Shown: in pieces, positions 1 to 6,518 of the stretch
Layout: every line of letters begins with the position of its first letter
Numbering within the stretch: the stretch's first letter is position 1
Assembly: GCA_027348305.1 (NCBI GenBank)
Contig: DAIEPS010000029.1
Location: 1-12,447 of the forward strand
Direction: 5' to 3'
DNA from: Anaerolineaceae bacterium
GTDB lineage: Bacteria; Chloroflexota; Anaerolineae; Anaerolineales; Anaerolineaceae
Length of the DNA stretch: 12,447 nucleotides
Program-made: the position numbers and the translations under genes
The notes under the pieces: generated by a model
Told to the model about the DNA's origin: nothing
Databases searched by the model: none
The model's input: the letters and a program-made list of their open reading frames with translations, nothing else

Positions 1-278
1 TCCATCTGGGCGATCGCGTCTGCATCTGTCGTCTTCAACAACTGTTTAAAGCCTGAAATATAGGCGGTGCCAAGACCAAGCTTGCCTGTGCGATGCATCA
101 CACTCACCCGGCCAGGATATTGTTTCGTCAGATCATCTGCGACCTGGCCTGTGCCATCTGGACTGTTGTCTTCAATCACCAACAGGTGAAGATCAAGCGG
201 CAGCGCCATTAATTGGGCGGTGATCTTTGGTAAATTTTCTCTTTCGTTGTAGGTGGGTATTACAACCGCTATTTTCAT
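1..278 (-). CDS. Family 2 glycosyltransferase, polyprenol-phosphate mannose synthase-like (N-terminal part)
   Basis: Only the first 92 codons are inside the window; the gene continues past the left edge. The protein opens with MKIAVVIPTYNERENL, the nucleotide-binding beta strand of GT-A family 2 enzymes. It then shows an EDNSPDGTGQVAD stretch and a GLGTAYISGFK stretch, both typical of dolichol/polyprenol-phosphate mannose synthases (DPM1/Ppm1 type). Members transfer mannose or a similar sugar from a nucleotide sugar to a polyprenyl phosphate at the cytoplasmic face of the membrane. The catalytic DxD region begins at the cut edge, so it cannot be checked, nor can a C-terminal membrane domain. 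The ATG is preceded by AGGAG at a good distance. The gene starts 12 nt after the stop of the Roadblock gene, so the two are probably co-transcribed. Family call firm; the acceptor and sugar are inferred. Confidence 0.88.
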   Translation of the reverse strand, partial: MKIAVVIPTYNERENLPKITAQLMALPLDLHLLVIEDNSPDGTGQVADDLTKQYPGRVSVMHRTGKLGLGTAYISGFKQLLKTTDADAIAQM

Positions 279-290
279 CCGCGCTCCTGT

Positions 291-701
291 TTATAAAGAC
301 CCGTCATCGGTCTGATTTTGTTCGTCCTGGATCAATATTTTAACGAGATCATCCGCTGCGTGTCGCATATCCATCAGCAGTACACCCATTTTGGCCTGCG
401 CCGCGATAAATGCTGTCAGCACTGCTTTTTCGCCGGCTGCCATCAGCACAATGTGGCCTGTCTCGCCTTGAAGATGTACCTGTTCGAGTTTGCCTATGGC
501 AGTTTCACGGCAGATACCCTCACCCAGCGAAAGGATGGACGCCGACATGGCTGAAACACGGTCTGCGTTGATCTCAGGCTTTAAAGCAGAAGCGATGATC
601 AACCCATCAGGGCTGATAAGCGCGGCGGCTTCCACCTCTGGTGAGGAGCGTTGTAACACGCGCATGCGATCGATGAGAGCCTGCTGGTGTGGGTGAGTCA
701 A
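291..701 (-). CDS. Roadblock/LC7 domain protein
   Basis: This 136-residue protein consists essentially of one Roadblock/LC7 domain: an N-terminal helix, the strand pair around ALISPDGLIIASALK (about residues 27-41), a central helix (SAMSASILSLGEGIC), and the HIVLMAAGEKAVLTAFI strands (about 83-99), ending in a polar tail. Bacterial members such as MglB bind and often activate small Ras-like GTPases, or act as dimeric scaffolds in polarity and motility. No GTPase gene is visible here. The start is TTG: GAGG lies 8 nt upstream of it, and the nearby ATG at the Shine-Dalgarno is out of frame and hits a stop at once. The next in-frame ATG (residue 13) would cut the first helix. The gene lies 68 nt after an EamA transporter and 12 nt before a polyprenol-type glycosyltransferase on the same strand. 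Confidence 0.85.
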   Translation of the reverse strand: MTHPHQQALIDRMRVLQRSSPEVEAAALISPDGLIIASALKPEINADRVSAMSASILSLGEGICRETAIGKLEQVHLQGETGHIVLMAAGEKAVLTAFIAAQAKMGVLLMDMRHAADDLVKILIQDEQNQTDDGSL

Positions 702-769
702 AACGATAACCTCATATGGAGGGCGGATTTATGATCTGATGGCAACTCTATCATAGCCCTTGGGCAGTG

Positions 770-1699
770 TCAAGAAAGCATGCCGGCCTGGGGTTGTTCA
801 GGGGGTTCACTCTCGACGGCTTTGGGTTGAAAAGCCGGTAGTTGGGCGATCACGATGGCGATCAAAATGATCACACAGCCGACGATCTGGATGAAATTCA
901 TGGTTTCAGCCAGGATCAACGCGCCAAAGATCGCCGCAAAAACGGATTCCAGGCTGAGGATCAAGGCGGCGTCCGCGGCCGGGGCTTTGCGCTGGCCGAC
1001 AGCCTGAAGTGTGAAACCGATCACCACTGATCCCAGCCCGGCATAGAGGATGGACAGCCACGAGACCTGGATGGCTGCCCAGGTGGGCGGGTTGACGAAG
1101 ATGGACGAGACCATGTGCAGCATTCCGCAAAACAGGAACTGTCCCACTGAAAAGACGAAGACATCCACTTTTTTGACCGCAAAACCGACCACGATCACAT
1201 GGAATGCCCAAACCAATGAACCCACCAGCACGATCAGGTTGCCTTTGGAGGGAGTCAGTTCCGCGCCGCCGGTGCTTAAGAGATAGGTACCTCCCAGGGC
1301 GGCCAGTGCGGCAAACCAGATCACGGGTTTGGTTTTATGTTTCCAGAAGAGGGCCATCAACAGTGGAACCAGCACTACATAGACACCGGTAATGAAACCG
1401 GCCGTGCCTGCTGACGTGGTGGTAATGCCGGCTTGCTGCAGAGAGCTGCCTGCGAACAGGATGGATCCGGCTGGCAGGATCCAAAAGAGTTGGCCGGGAT
1501 TGTTGCGCAGTCGTTTGATCACGAAGGGCAGCATGACCAATCCGCCCAGCAAAAAACGTACGCCGTTAAAGGCAAAGAAACCCAGGTGGGATGAGGCGCT
1601 GCGTTGGGCCACAAAACCGCCGCCCCATACTATGGCGGCCATCAATAAGATCAGATCAGATTTCAGCCTGTCAGTAAAAAAAGTTTTCAATGAGTGCAT
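770..1699 (-). CDS. EamA/DMT-family transporter
   Basis: The product (309 residues from the start chosen) is a ten-helix inner-membrane protein with the two EamA repeats of drug/metabolite transporters. The first repeat begins at SDLILLMAAIVWGGGFVAQR, a hallmark N-terminal helix. The second holds LIVLVGSLVWAFHVIVVGFA and ends with the proline/alanine-rich helix around APAADAALILSLESVFAAIFG, also typical. Family members export amino acids, metabolites or toxic compounds; the substrate cannot be read from sequence. The open frame extends to 1771, but that extension runs through an intrinsic terminator hairpin (1737-1759) and would encode a proline/glycine-rich tail unlike the family. I therefore choose the ATG at 1699, although no clear Shine-Dalgarno precedes it. 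The gene lies downstream of a 91-residue protein gene and upstream of the Roadblock gene, all on the minus strand. Confidence 0.88.
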   Translation of the reverse strand: MHSLKTFFTDRLKSDLILLMAAIVWGGGFVAQRSASSHLGFFAFNGVRFLLGGLVMLPFVIKRLRNNPGQLFWILPAGSILFAGSSLQQAGITTTSAGTAGFITGVYVVLVPLLMALFWKHKTKPVIWFAALAALGGTYLLSTGGAELTPSKGNLIVLVGSLVWAFHVIVVGFAVKKVDVFVFSVGQFLFCGMLHMVSSIFVNPPTWAAIQVSWLSILYAGLGSVVIGFTLQAVGQRKAPAADAALILSLESVFAAIFGALILAETMNFIQIVGCVIILIAIVIAQLPAFQPKAVESEPPEQPQAGMLS

Positions 1700-1727
1700 G
1701 AGAAGTCGTTCTGCTTTCTGTTTTGAT

Positions 1728-1759
1728 AAAAAAAAACCGCCCGGTTGAATGCCGGGCGG
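1728..1759 (-). terminator. Rho-independent terminator after the 91-residue protein gene
   Basis: Read on the minus strand, a perfect 8-bp GC stem (CCGCCCGG paired with CCGGGCGG, 7-nt loop) is followed directly by nine T residues. It lies 15 nt after the stop codon of the gene ending at 1775 and only about 28 nt before the ATG of the EamA gene. It therefore ends, or attenuates, transcription between the two genes. Confidence 0.85.
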
Positions 1760-1774
1760 GTGGTCGGTCATTCA

Positions 1775-2050
1775 TTACCTGGAATGTCTAAAATTCTTAC
1801 TGCCGTCGGTAAGCTGCCATTGCTTCAATATGGTAGCCAAATCCATCATAAATTTCGCATGCTGCCAGTCATCTTTAAACGCTTCTTTTGGCAGGGCAGT
1901 CAGTGCCTGGTGGACGGCAACTGTGGTTTCTTCTGACATCCCATCCGCTTGCAGCATATCGATCAGACGGGTTTTCTCTTCTGCTGAAAAGGGTACCTTC
2001 TCAACAAACAGGATCAATTTGTGTGCTTCTGGATACTTGTTGGCAGACAT
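1775..2050 (-). CDS. Small protein of unknown function (91 aa)
   Basis: I do not recognise this family. The protein is soluble-looking, helical and charged, with no signal peptide or membrane segment. It has a Lys/Glu-rich first half (KVPFSAEEKTRLIDML) and a second half with Trp and Met residues (DDWQHAKFMMDLATILKQW). It looks real: the ATG is preceded by GGAGGA at ideal spacing, the frame ends in tandem stops (TAA TGA), and a strong intrinsic terminator follows. It is transcribed divergently from the first PspC gene, with a 135-bp shared promoter region. A small helical interaction domain is possible, but that is a guess. Confidence 0.75.
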   Translation of the reverse strand: MSANKYPEAHKLILFVEKVPFSAEEKTRLIDMLQADGMSEETTVAVHQALTALPKEAFKDDWQHAKFMMDLATILKQWQLTDGSKNFRHSR

Positions 2051-2124
2051 ATTTTCCTCCGATCGTGTCCGTTACCATTAACCATATCTTTATTTTAGCC
2101 CGTTTTGGTGAATTTGCACTATTC

Positions 2125-2154
2125 TTACGCAACTTTCTGCATTCTCTTGCGTAA
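2125..2154. promoter_or_regulatory. Inverted repeat TTACGCAA-N14-TTGCGTAA, candidate operator
   Basis: Two perfect 8-bp arms lie in opposite orientation, 22 bp apart start to start, which is about two helical turns. Each arm is itself close to a palindrome (TTrCGyAA). The pair lies 32 bp upstream of the first PspC start codon, inside the divergent promoter region, just before a TATAGA that could serve as a -10 box (2160-2165). No T-run follows it, so it is not a terminator. A protein-binding site is an inference; the matching regulator is unknown. Confidence 0.45.
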
Positions 2155-2185
2155 ATATCTATAGATTGCAACACAGGAGACAATA

Positions 2186-2386
2186 ATGGATAATCAACCT
2201 AGAAAATTATATCGATCAATTACCCAACGCCAGATCGGCGGAGTTTGCGGCGGCCTGGGTGAGTATCTCAATGTGGATCCCACCATCATGCGCCTTATTT
2301 TTGTCGCCGGTTTCTTTTTGACTGGCAGTTTAACTTTTTGGGCTTATTTGATCATGTGGATCGTTGTCCCGGAATCAACATTATAA
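2186..2386 (+). CDS. PspC domain protein (first of two)
   Basis: This 66-residue protein is a single PspC domain. The N-terminal KLYRSITQRQIGGVCGGLGEY motif is followed by the VDPTIMRLIFVAGFFL segment and a transmembrane helix ending in YLIMWIVVPES. The domain is named after phage-shock protein C, an inner-membrane stress sensor that binds PspA in enterobacteria. Stand-alone copies like this lack PspC's long C-terminal part and their role is poorly defined, probably membrane or envelope stress. An AGGAGA Shine-Dalgarno sits at good spacing before the ATG. The stop is 13 nt before the start of a second, similar gene, and the two share one terminator, so they form a two-gene operon. Confidence 0.9.
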   Translation: MDNQPRKLYRSITQRQIGGVCGGLGEYLNVDPTIMRLIFVAGFFLTGSLTFWAYLIMWIVVPESTL

Positions 2387-2399
2387 ACAGGAGAATAAA

Positions 2400-2594
2400 A
2401 TGGAAGAACCCAGACGTCTTTATCGTTCACGCACCGACCGCCGAATTTCAGGTATTTGCGGAGGCCTTGCAGCCTATTTCAAAATTGATCCCACCCTGGT
2501 GCGGCTCTTGTTCGTCCTTGGCTTGCTGCTGGTTGGCGGCACCTTCTGGGCTTATATCATCATGATGATCGTCATCCCTGAGGAACCCTTATAG
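2400..2594 (+). CDS. PspC domain protein (second of two)
   Basis: This 64-residue paralogue of the preceding gene has the same layout: RLYRSRTDRRISGICGGLAAY, then IDPTLVRLLFVLGLLL and a membrane helix ending in YIIMMIVIPEE. The frame is open further upstream (to 2364), but that would overlap the first gene's end. The ATG at 2400 has AGGAGA 6 nt upstream, and from it the two proteins align nearly end to end. The pair is a tandem duplication that has since diverged. It is probably an inner-membrane protein; no pspA, pspB or pspF gene is nearby. Confidence 0.9.
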   Translation: MEEPRRLYRSRTDRRISGICGGLAAYFKIDPTLVRLLFVLGLLLVGGTFWAYIIMMIVIPEEPL

Positions 2595-2654
2595 AAAATA
2601 ACGGGAATCGCCCCGATAATTGAGCGGTAGTAAGTAAATTAGTAATCGGATGCG

Positions 2655-2689
2655 TCCCACCTGCATGTCTTGCGGGTGGGATTTGATTT
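2655..2689 (+). terminator. Rho-independent terminator of the PspC pair
   Basis: A 10-bp stem (TCCCACCTGC with GCGGGTGGGA, one G-U pair, 7-nt loop) is followed by the T-rich TTTGATTT. It lies 60 nt after the second PspC stop and separates this operon from the PHP gene. Confidence 0.75.
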
Positions 2690-2795
2690 AAATATTCGCT
2701 TACCAAACTTTTACCTTTTGTTAATCTATTTGACCCAATTCCTTAATCTTGGGGGGTTATTCTCTATATGTAAACATAGGTATATGGAGGAATAA

Positions 2796-3575
2796 ATGGG
2801 TTATTCAGATTTACACATCCACAGCATTCACAGTTATGACGGAACCGCGTCCATTTCGGCGATCTTGAAATATGCATCCGCGAACACTGATTTGAATGTT
2901 TTGGCAATCACAGATCATGACACCATGTCTGGTGTTTCAGAAGCGATCAACCTGGCACCAAAATACAATCTGGAAGTGATTCCAGGGATGGAAGTGTCGT
3001 CAAAAGACGGACATGTCTTATGCTTGTTTATCAATCGTCCCATTCCGGCTGGATTAAGCTTGCTTGAAACGGTATTGCGCGTTGCTGACCAGGGTGGGCT
3101 GTGTATCGCCGCCCACCCCATGGCCAAAGCCGTGAACAGTCTGAGGTTTGAGACAATTCGCGAAACAATAAATCATCCTGAAGCGGTCAATACCCTGATC
3201 GGGGTTGAGGCTTTCAATGGCGGACTGGTTTATACCAGAGGGAACACAAGTGTAGAGATCGAATCTCGAAAATTGCCATTGGCGCAGGTTGGTGATAGTG
3301 ATGCCCATATTTTGCGCATGATCGGACAGGGCGCTTCATGGTTTGAGGGTACCACGGCGCAAGAACTAAAAACTGCATTGCTTAATCACACCACCACTCC
3401 AAGGCGAGGTCACGGATTATCCGGCGCGGCTGTGCTGACTTCATATATCCCTAATTATTTAATGCGCAAATTAGGCTGGGTTAGTTGGAACTCATCTCCT
3501 GAGGCATCCATCCGGTTTGCCAACCTGGAAAAAATCCAGGCGATGAATTCCATGACTCAATTTGTTCAACCTTAG
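2796..3575 (+). CDS. PHP-domain metal-dependent phosphoesterase
   Basis: This 259-residue protein carries the four PHP motifs: DLHIHS (His7, His9) followed by Asp15; ITDHDT (Asp40, His41); PGMEVSS (Glu66) with His73; AAHPMA (His107); and GDSDAH (Asp169, His171). Together these make the usual trinuclear metal site. Related small PHP proteins hydrolyse phosphate esters such as nucleoside phosphates, or act as 5'-3' exonucleases on short RNA (YciV/RNase AM type). The substrate cannot be told here. The length and single-domain form fit stand-alone PHP hydrolases rather than polymerase-associated domains. The ATG has GGAGGA upstream. The stop is 11 nt before the next gene, so they are co-transcribed; the residues after about 210 are less conserved in type and may be specific to this subfamily. 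Confidence 0.87.
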   Translation: MGYSDLHIHSIHSYDGTASISAILKYASANTDLNVLAITDHDTMSGVSEAINLAPKYNLEVIPGMEVSSKDGHVLCLFINRPIPAGLSLLETVLRVADQGGLCIAAHPMAKAVNSLRFETIRETINHPEAVNTLIGVEAFNGGLVYTRGNTSVEIESRKLPLAQVGDSDAHILRMIGQGASWFEGTTAQELKTALLNHTTTPRRGHGLSGAAVLTSYIPNYLMRKLGWVSWNSSPEASIRFANLEKIQAMNSMTQFVQP

Positions 3576-3586
3576 GATCAGCGGCT

Positions 3587-4624
3587 ATGACTGCCAACCT
3601 GCTGTTTGTGTGTGGTTCTCTCAATCAAACCACCATGATGCACAAGATTGCGCAATCACTACCTGAATTCCATAACTTCTTCTCCCCTTTTTATGCAGAA
3701 GGTTTGCTCGCCAAAATAGTCCCAACGGGTGTGTTGGATCGCACTATTTTGGCGGGCAGCCATTATGCCGCGACCGAGAATTACCTCAATAACAATAGCT
3801 TACCTGTGGATTATGGCGGACGAGGAAGTCATTACGACCTGGCTGTCACCGGAACTGATTTGATCGTACAATCCAACCTTTGCAAAAATCGTTTGATATT
3901 GGTCCAGGAAGGCATCACTGAACCTGAGAACCTGGCATATCATTTGGTTAAAAACCTTGGGTTTCCCCGGTTTCTCGCAAACACCGCCGCTACAGGGCTT
4001 TCTGACGCTTATGATCGATTTTTTGTTGCTTCACAAGGATATAAGGAACTTTTTATCCGCAAAGGAGTGCGGCCTGAAAAGTTAGTGGTGACTGGAATTC
4101 CGAATTTTGACAATGCCGGCGATGCCTTTAATAATGATTTCCCGTTCAAAAATTATGTACTGGTAGCAACCTCCAGTATTCGTGAAACTGGAAAATTGGA
4201 TAATCGCATCGCCTTTTTACACAAAGTAAAGCGTTTGGCGGGGGGTAAACGTGTCTTATTCAAACTTCATCCTAATGAGAAAATGCGCAGAGCTGAACGT
4301 GAGATCAGATCCATTCTTCCGGAAGCTCTCATATTTCGGGATGGCAATACCAATCATATGATCGCGAATTGTTGTTTTTTGATCACACAAGTATCTTCGG
4401 TCGTTTTTACCGGTATTGCACTGGGAAAAGAAGTCTATTCAGACTATGATCTCTCGCTGCTGAATGATCTGGCCCCCATCCAGAACGGAGGCACATCCTC
4501 CAGCCGCATTGCAGAGGAATGCAAAAATATTCTTCAGATACCCCTTCATGAATTGCGTCAGCCGCAAGTTGTTGTTGGAAGACGATCTTGGGCGTCAAAT
4601 TGGCTGCCTTCAGGGTTTGATTAG
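3587..4624 (+). CDS. GT-B-fold glycosyltransferase-like / CDP-glycerol transferase-like protein
   Basis: I do not recognise an exact family for this 345-residue soluble protein. Its layout is that of a two-domain GT-B enzyme. An N-terminal half contains LILVQEGITEPEN (about 103-115). A linker-like VVTGIPNFDN (167-176) resembles the inter-domain segment of UDP-GlcNAc 2-epimerases and CDP-glycerol glycerophosphotransferases. The C-terminal half has FKLHPNE (225-231) and a TQVSSVVFTGIALGKEV stretch (267-283), which matches the donor-site 'HP' and 'SS...E' signatures of those superfamilies. A role in making a surface polysaccharide or glycolipid is inferred. It starts 11 nt after the PHP phosphoesterase, with AGGATC overlapping that gene's end, so translation may be coupled. 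A terminator follows. Confidence 0.6.
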   Translation: MTANLLFVCGSLNQTTMMHKIAQSLPEFHNFFSPFYAEGLLAKIVPTGVLDRTILAGSHYAATENYLNNNSLPVDYGGRGSHYDLAVTGTDLIVQSNLCKNRLILVQEGITEPENLAYHLVKNLGFPRFLANTAATGLSDAYDRFFVASQGYKELFIRKGVRPEKLVVTGIPNFDNAGDAFNNDFPFKNYVLVATSSIRETGKLDNRIAFLHKVKRLAGGKRVLFKLHPNEKMRRAEREIRSILPEALIFRDGNTNHMIANCCFLITQVSSVVFTGIALGKEVYSDYDLSLLNDLAPIQNGGTSSSRIAEECKNILQIPLHELRQPQVVVGRRSWASNWLPSGFD

Positions 4625-4642
4625 GCCAACCTGCTTTCAGCC

Positions 4643-4690
4643 ACTCCTGACGGGAATCTTTATTATTCTTTTCCCGACAGGAGTATTTTT
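4643..4690 (+). terminator. Rho-independent terminator after the PHP/GT-B-like operon
   Basis: A 14-bp stem with one internal A-A mismatch (ACTCCTGACGGGAA with TTCCCGACAGGAGT, 14-nt loop) is followed by ATTTTT. It begins 19 nt after the stop codon. There is no A-run on its left side, so it should work on the plus strand only. Confidence 0.75.
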
Positions 4691-4714
4691 GTTATTGCTT
4701 TTAGGAGGGGGATA

Positions 4715-4747
4715 ATGGCATTAAAAAAGATAGAATGTAAAACCTAA
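4715..4747 (+). other. Ten-codon mini-ORF with a strong ribosome binding site
   Basis: ATG at 4715 opens a ten-codon frame (MALKKIECKT, then TAA) preceded by AGGAGGGG at 4703-4710, 4 nt from the ATG. The spacing is slightly short but the anti-SD match is excellent. It lies just after the terminator of the preceding operon and 6 nt before the end of the convergent c-di-GMP gene. It may be the remnant of a lost gene, a tiny peptide, or chance; nothing else supports translation. Confidence 0.25.
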
Positions 4748-4753
4748 TTCTTC

Positions 4754-6418
4754 TCAACTGTTCATTTCATTAATTAATTGAATAAACAATTCCGTAATGA
4801 TTGGATCAAACATTTTACCTGATTGAGCAACAATGTATTCCTTTGCTTCTGCATGTGACCAGGCCGGTCGGTAGCATCGGTCAGAACAAAGCGCATCCCA
4901 AACATCAATAACCGTGAAGATCCTTGCCGCAAGCGGAATTTCTTCACCTTTCAGCCCACGAGGATAACCCGATCCATCATAATGTTCGTGATGGCAAAAT
5001 GGGATATCGATACTTTTCTTCAAAAATGTGATCGGGGAGAGAAATTCATGGGCGTAAATCGGATGTTTGCGCATCACCAGCCATTCTTCATCAGTCAGTT
5101 TACCCGGCTTGAAGAGTATTGGATCAGGTATGGCGATTTTACCAATATCGTGAAGCATTGCTCCCCTGCGAATTTCTGCCATTTCACTTTCTTTGACACC
5201 GCATTTTCTCGCAAGCTTAAGGGTCAAATCAACCACACGCTGTGAGTGACCTTCCATCTCTTTGTCACGCATTTCAATGGCTTTTGACCAACCTTCGATG
5301 GTCTCATCATAAATTTTGGTGAGTTGTTCATCTTTTTTGCCATTTTTCTTCTTTACTGCTTTGATTTTCAAGCCCTTTTGAATTACTTCCATGGCTGCTG
5401 AATGAGAAATCGCGGCAGTCCATTGGCAGACCTTGTTTCTTCCTGAGGCTTTTGCCCAATACATGGCCTGGTCCGCCAATGAAAGCAAAATGTCCAACGA
5501 ACCATTTGCATCTGCGATATTGCAAATGCCTATGCTGATCGTTACTGAAACTTCATACTCATTCACTTTTACGATTCTTTTTTCGACCGTATCGCGCAAA
5601 CGTTCAGCAATGGAATGAGCAGCATCTATTGTCGTATTGGGGAGCAGGCAGATAAATTCTTCACCGCCATATCTTCCAATAAGGTCGGTTTGCCTGAGTG
5701 TTTTTTGAATTTCTTCAGCAACGGCGCGCAGCACTTGATCGCCAACAAAATGGCCGTAAAGGTCATTGGTCTTTTTAAAATGGTCGATATCAATCATTAA
5801 TGCCGAAAGATCATTTTGATTGGTTTGTGATTTGATAATTTCCGGTTGGGCAAATTCAAAGAATCCGCGGCGGTTATTGAGCTGGGTTAGCGGATCTATG
5901 ATCGACAGATGATGTACTTCATCATAGAGATTTTCAAGTACGTCGCATTGGGCTAATAACAAATCGTGGATATTCACTAAACAGAAATAGTTTTCGTAAA
6001 GTTGTACGACCACAGGATCAAAGATCAAGTTCTTGTCTCTTGTCAGGGCAGTTTTTACTGCATCTTGAATAGAGGTTTCTCCGTCAATGACTAGAATTTG
6101 ATGTTTCATTGTGTCGTAAAACTCGAGGATTGTTTTTCTTGAATAAACTTCCAACGCATATGGTTTACCCAGGATCTCAAAACAATGATTTCTTGAAAGC
6201 ATGCCCAAAAACAATGCTCCAGATTTTAGGATGACACCGGGCCAGCTATTGTGGGTTTCAAAGATTTTGGCCACTTCGCGAACAGTCAAGCGAGCATCCA
6301 CACAACAATCGATTAATACCAGATCCATAACTTTCATATCAACTGCCTGTTTGATCGGAACACCAATGGTTATGGGAAAAACTGTCTGCGTTAAAGAATC
6401 CTGAGTATTTATGATCAC
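4754..6418 (-). CDS. CBS-like / GGEEF / HD-GYP c-di-GMP turnover protein
   Basis: This 554-residue cytoplasmic protein joins three parts. Residues about 28-155 resemble two CBS repeats (each a strand, then TVREVAKIF or SIQDAVKTAL), a likely nucleotide-sensing module. Residues about 170-333 form a diguanylate cyclase: DPLTQLNNRRGF, MIDIDHFK, and the active-site GGEEF at 251-255, with RQTD (242-245) as an intact inhibitory I-site. Residues about 375-550 form an HD-GYP phosphodiesterase: His391, HDIGK (423-427), His452, and HHEHYDGSGYP (476-486) with Asp505 further on. Synthesis and breakdown of c-di-GMP thus sit in one chain, both apparently competent. The start is GTG, with AGGA upstream; an ATG four frames' distance away hits a stop. 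No membrane segment is present and no clear partner is encoded nearby. Confidence 0.92.
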   Translation of the reverse strand: MIINTQDSLTQTVFPITIGVPIKQAVDMKVMDLVLIDCCVDARLTVREVAKIFETHNSWPGVILKSGALFLGMLSRNHCFEILGKPYALEVYSRKTILEFYDTMKHQILVIDGETSIQDAVKTALTRDKNLIFDPVVVQLYENYFCLVNIHDLLLAQCDVLENLYDEVHHLSIIDPLTQLNNRRGFFEFAQPEIIKSQTNQNDLSALMIDIDHFKKTNDLYGHFVGDQVLRAVAEEIQKTLRQTDLIGRYGGEEFICLLPNTTIDAAHSIAERLRDTVEKRIVKVNEYEVSVTISIGICNIADANGSLDILLSLADQAMYWAKASGRNKVCQWTAAISHSAAMEVIQKGLKIKAVKKKNGKKDEQLTKIYDETIEGWSKAIEMRDKEMEGHSQRVVDLTLKLARKCGVKESEMAEIRRGAMLHDIGKIAIPDPILFKPGKLTDEEWLVMRKHPIYAHEFLSPITFLKKSIDIPFCHHEHYDGSGYPRGLKGEEIPLAARIFTVIDVWDALCSDRCYRPAWSHAEAKEYIVAQSGKMFDPIITELFIQLINEMNS

Positions 6419-6518
6419 ATTTAATCCTAGTCACGAGTTGTTTTGAATTACTTTAAAATTACAACTTCAATGTTAAATGATCACGAACCTTGTGTTAACA
6501 GTCGGTAAATAAAAATGG

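Noticed and set aside
2364..2399. Upstream start for the second PspC protein
   Set aside because: It would overlap the first PspC gene. The ATG at 2400 has its own Shine-Dalgarno and gives a protein aligning with its paralogue.
2730..2770. Sigma-70 promoter TTGACC...TATATG before the PHP gene
   Set aside because: The TTGACC is good, but the possible -10 hexamers are 22 bp or more away, outside the normal 16-18 bp spacing.
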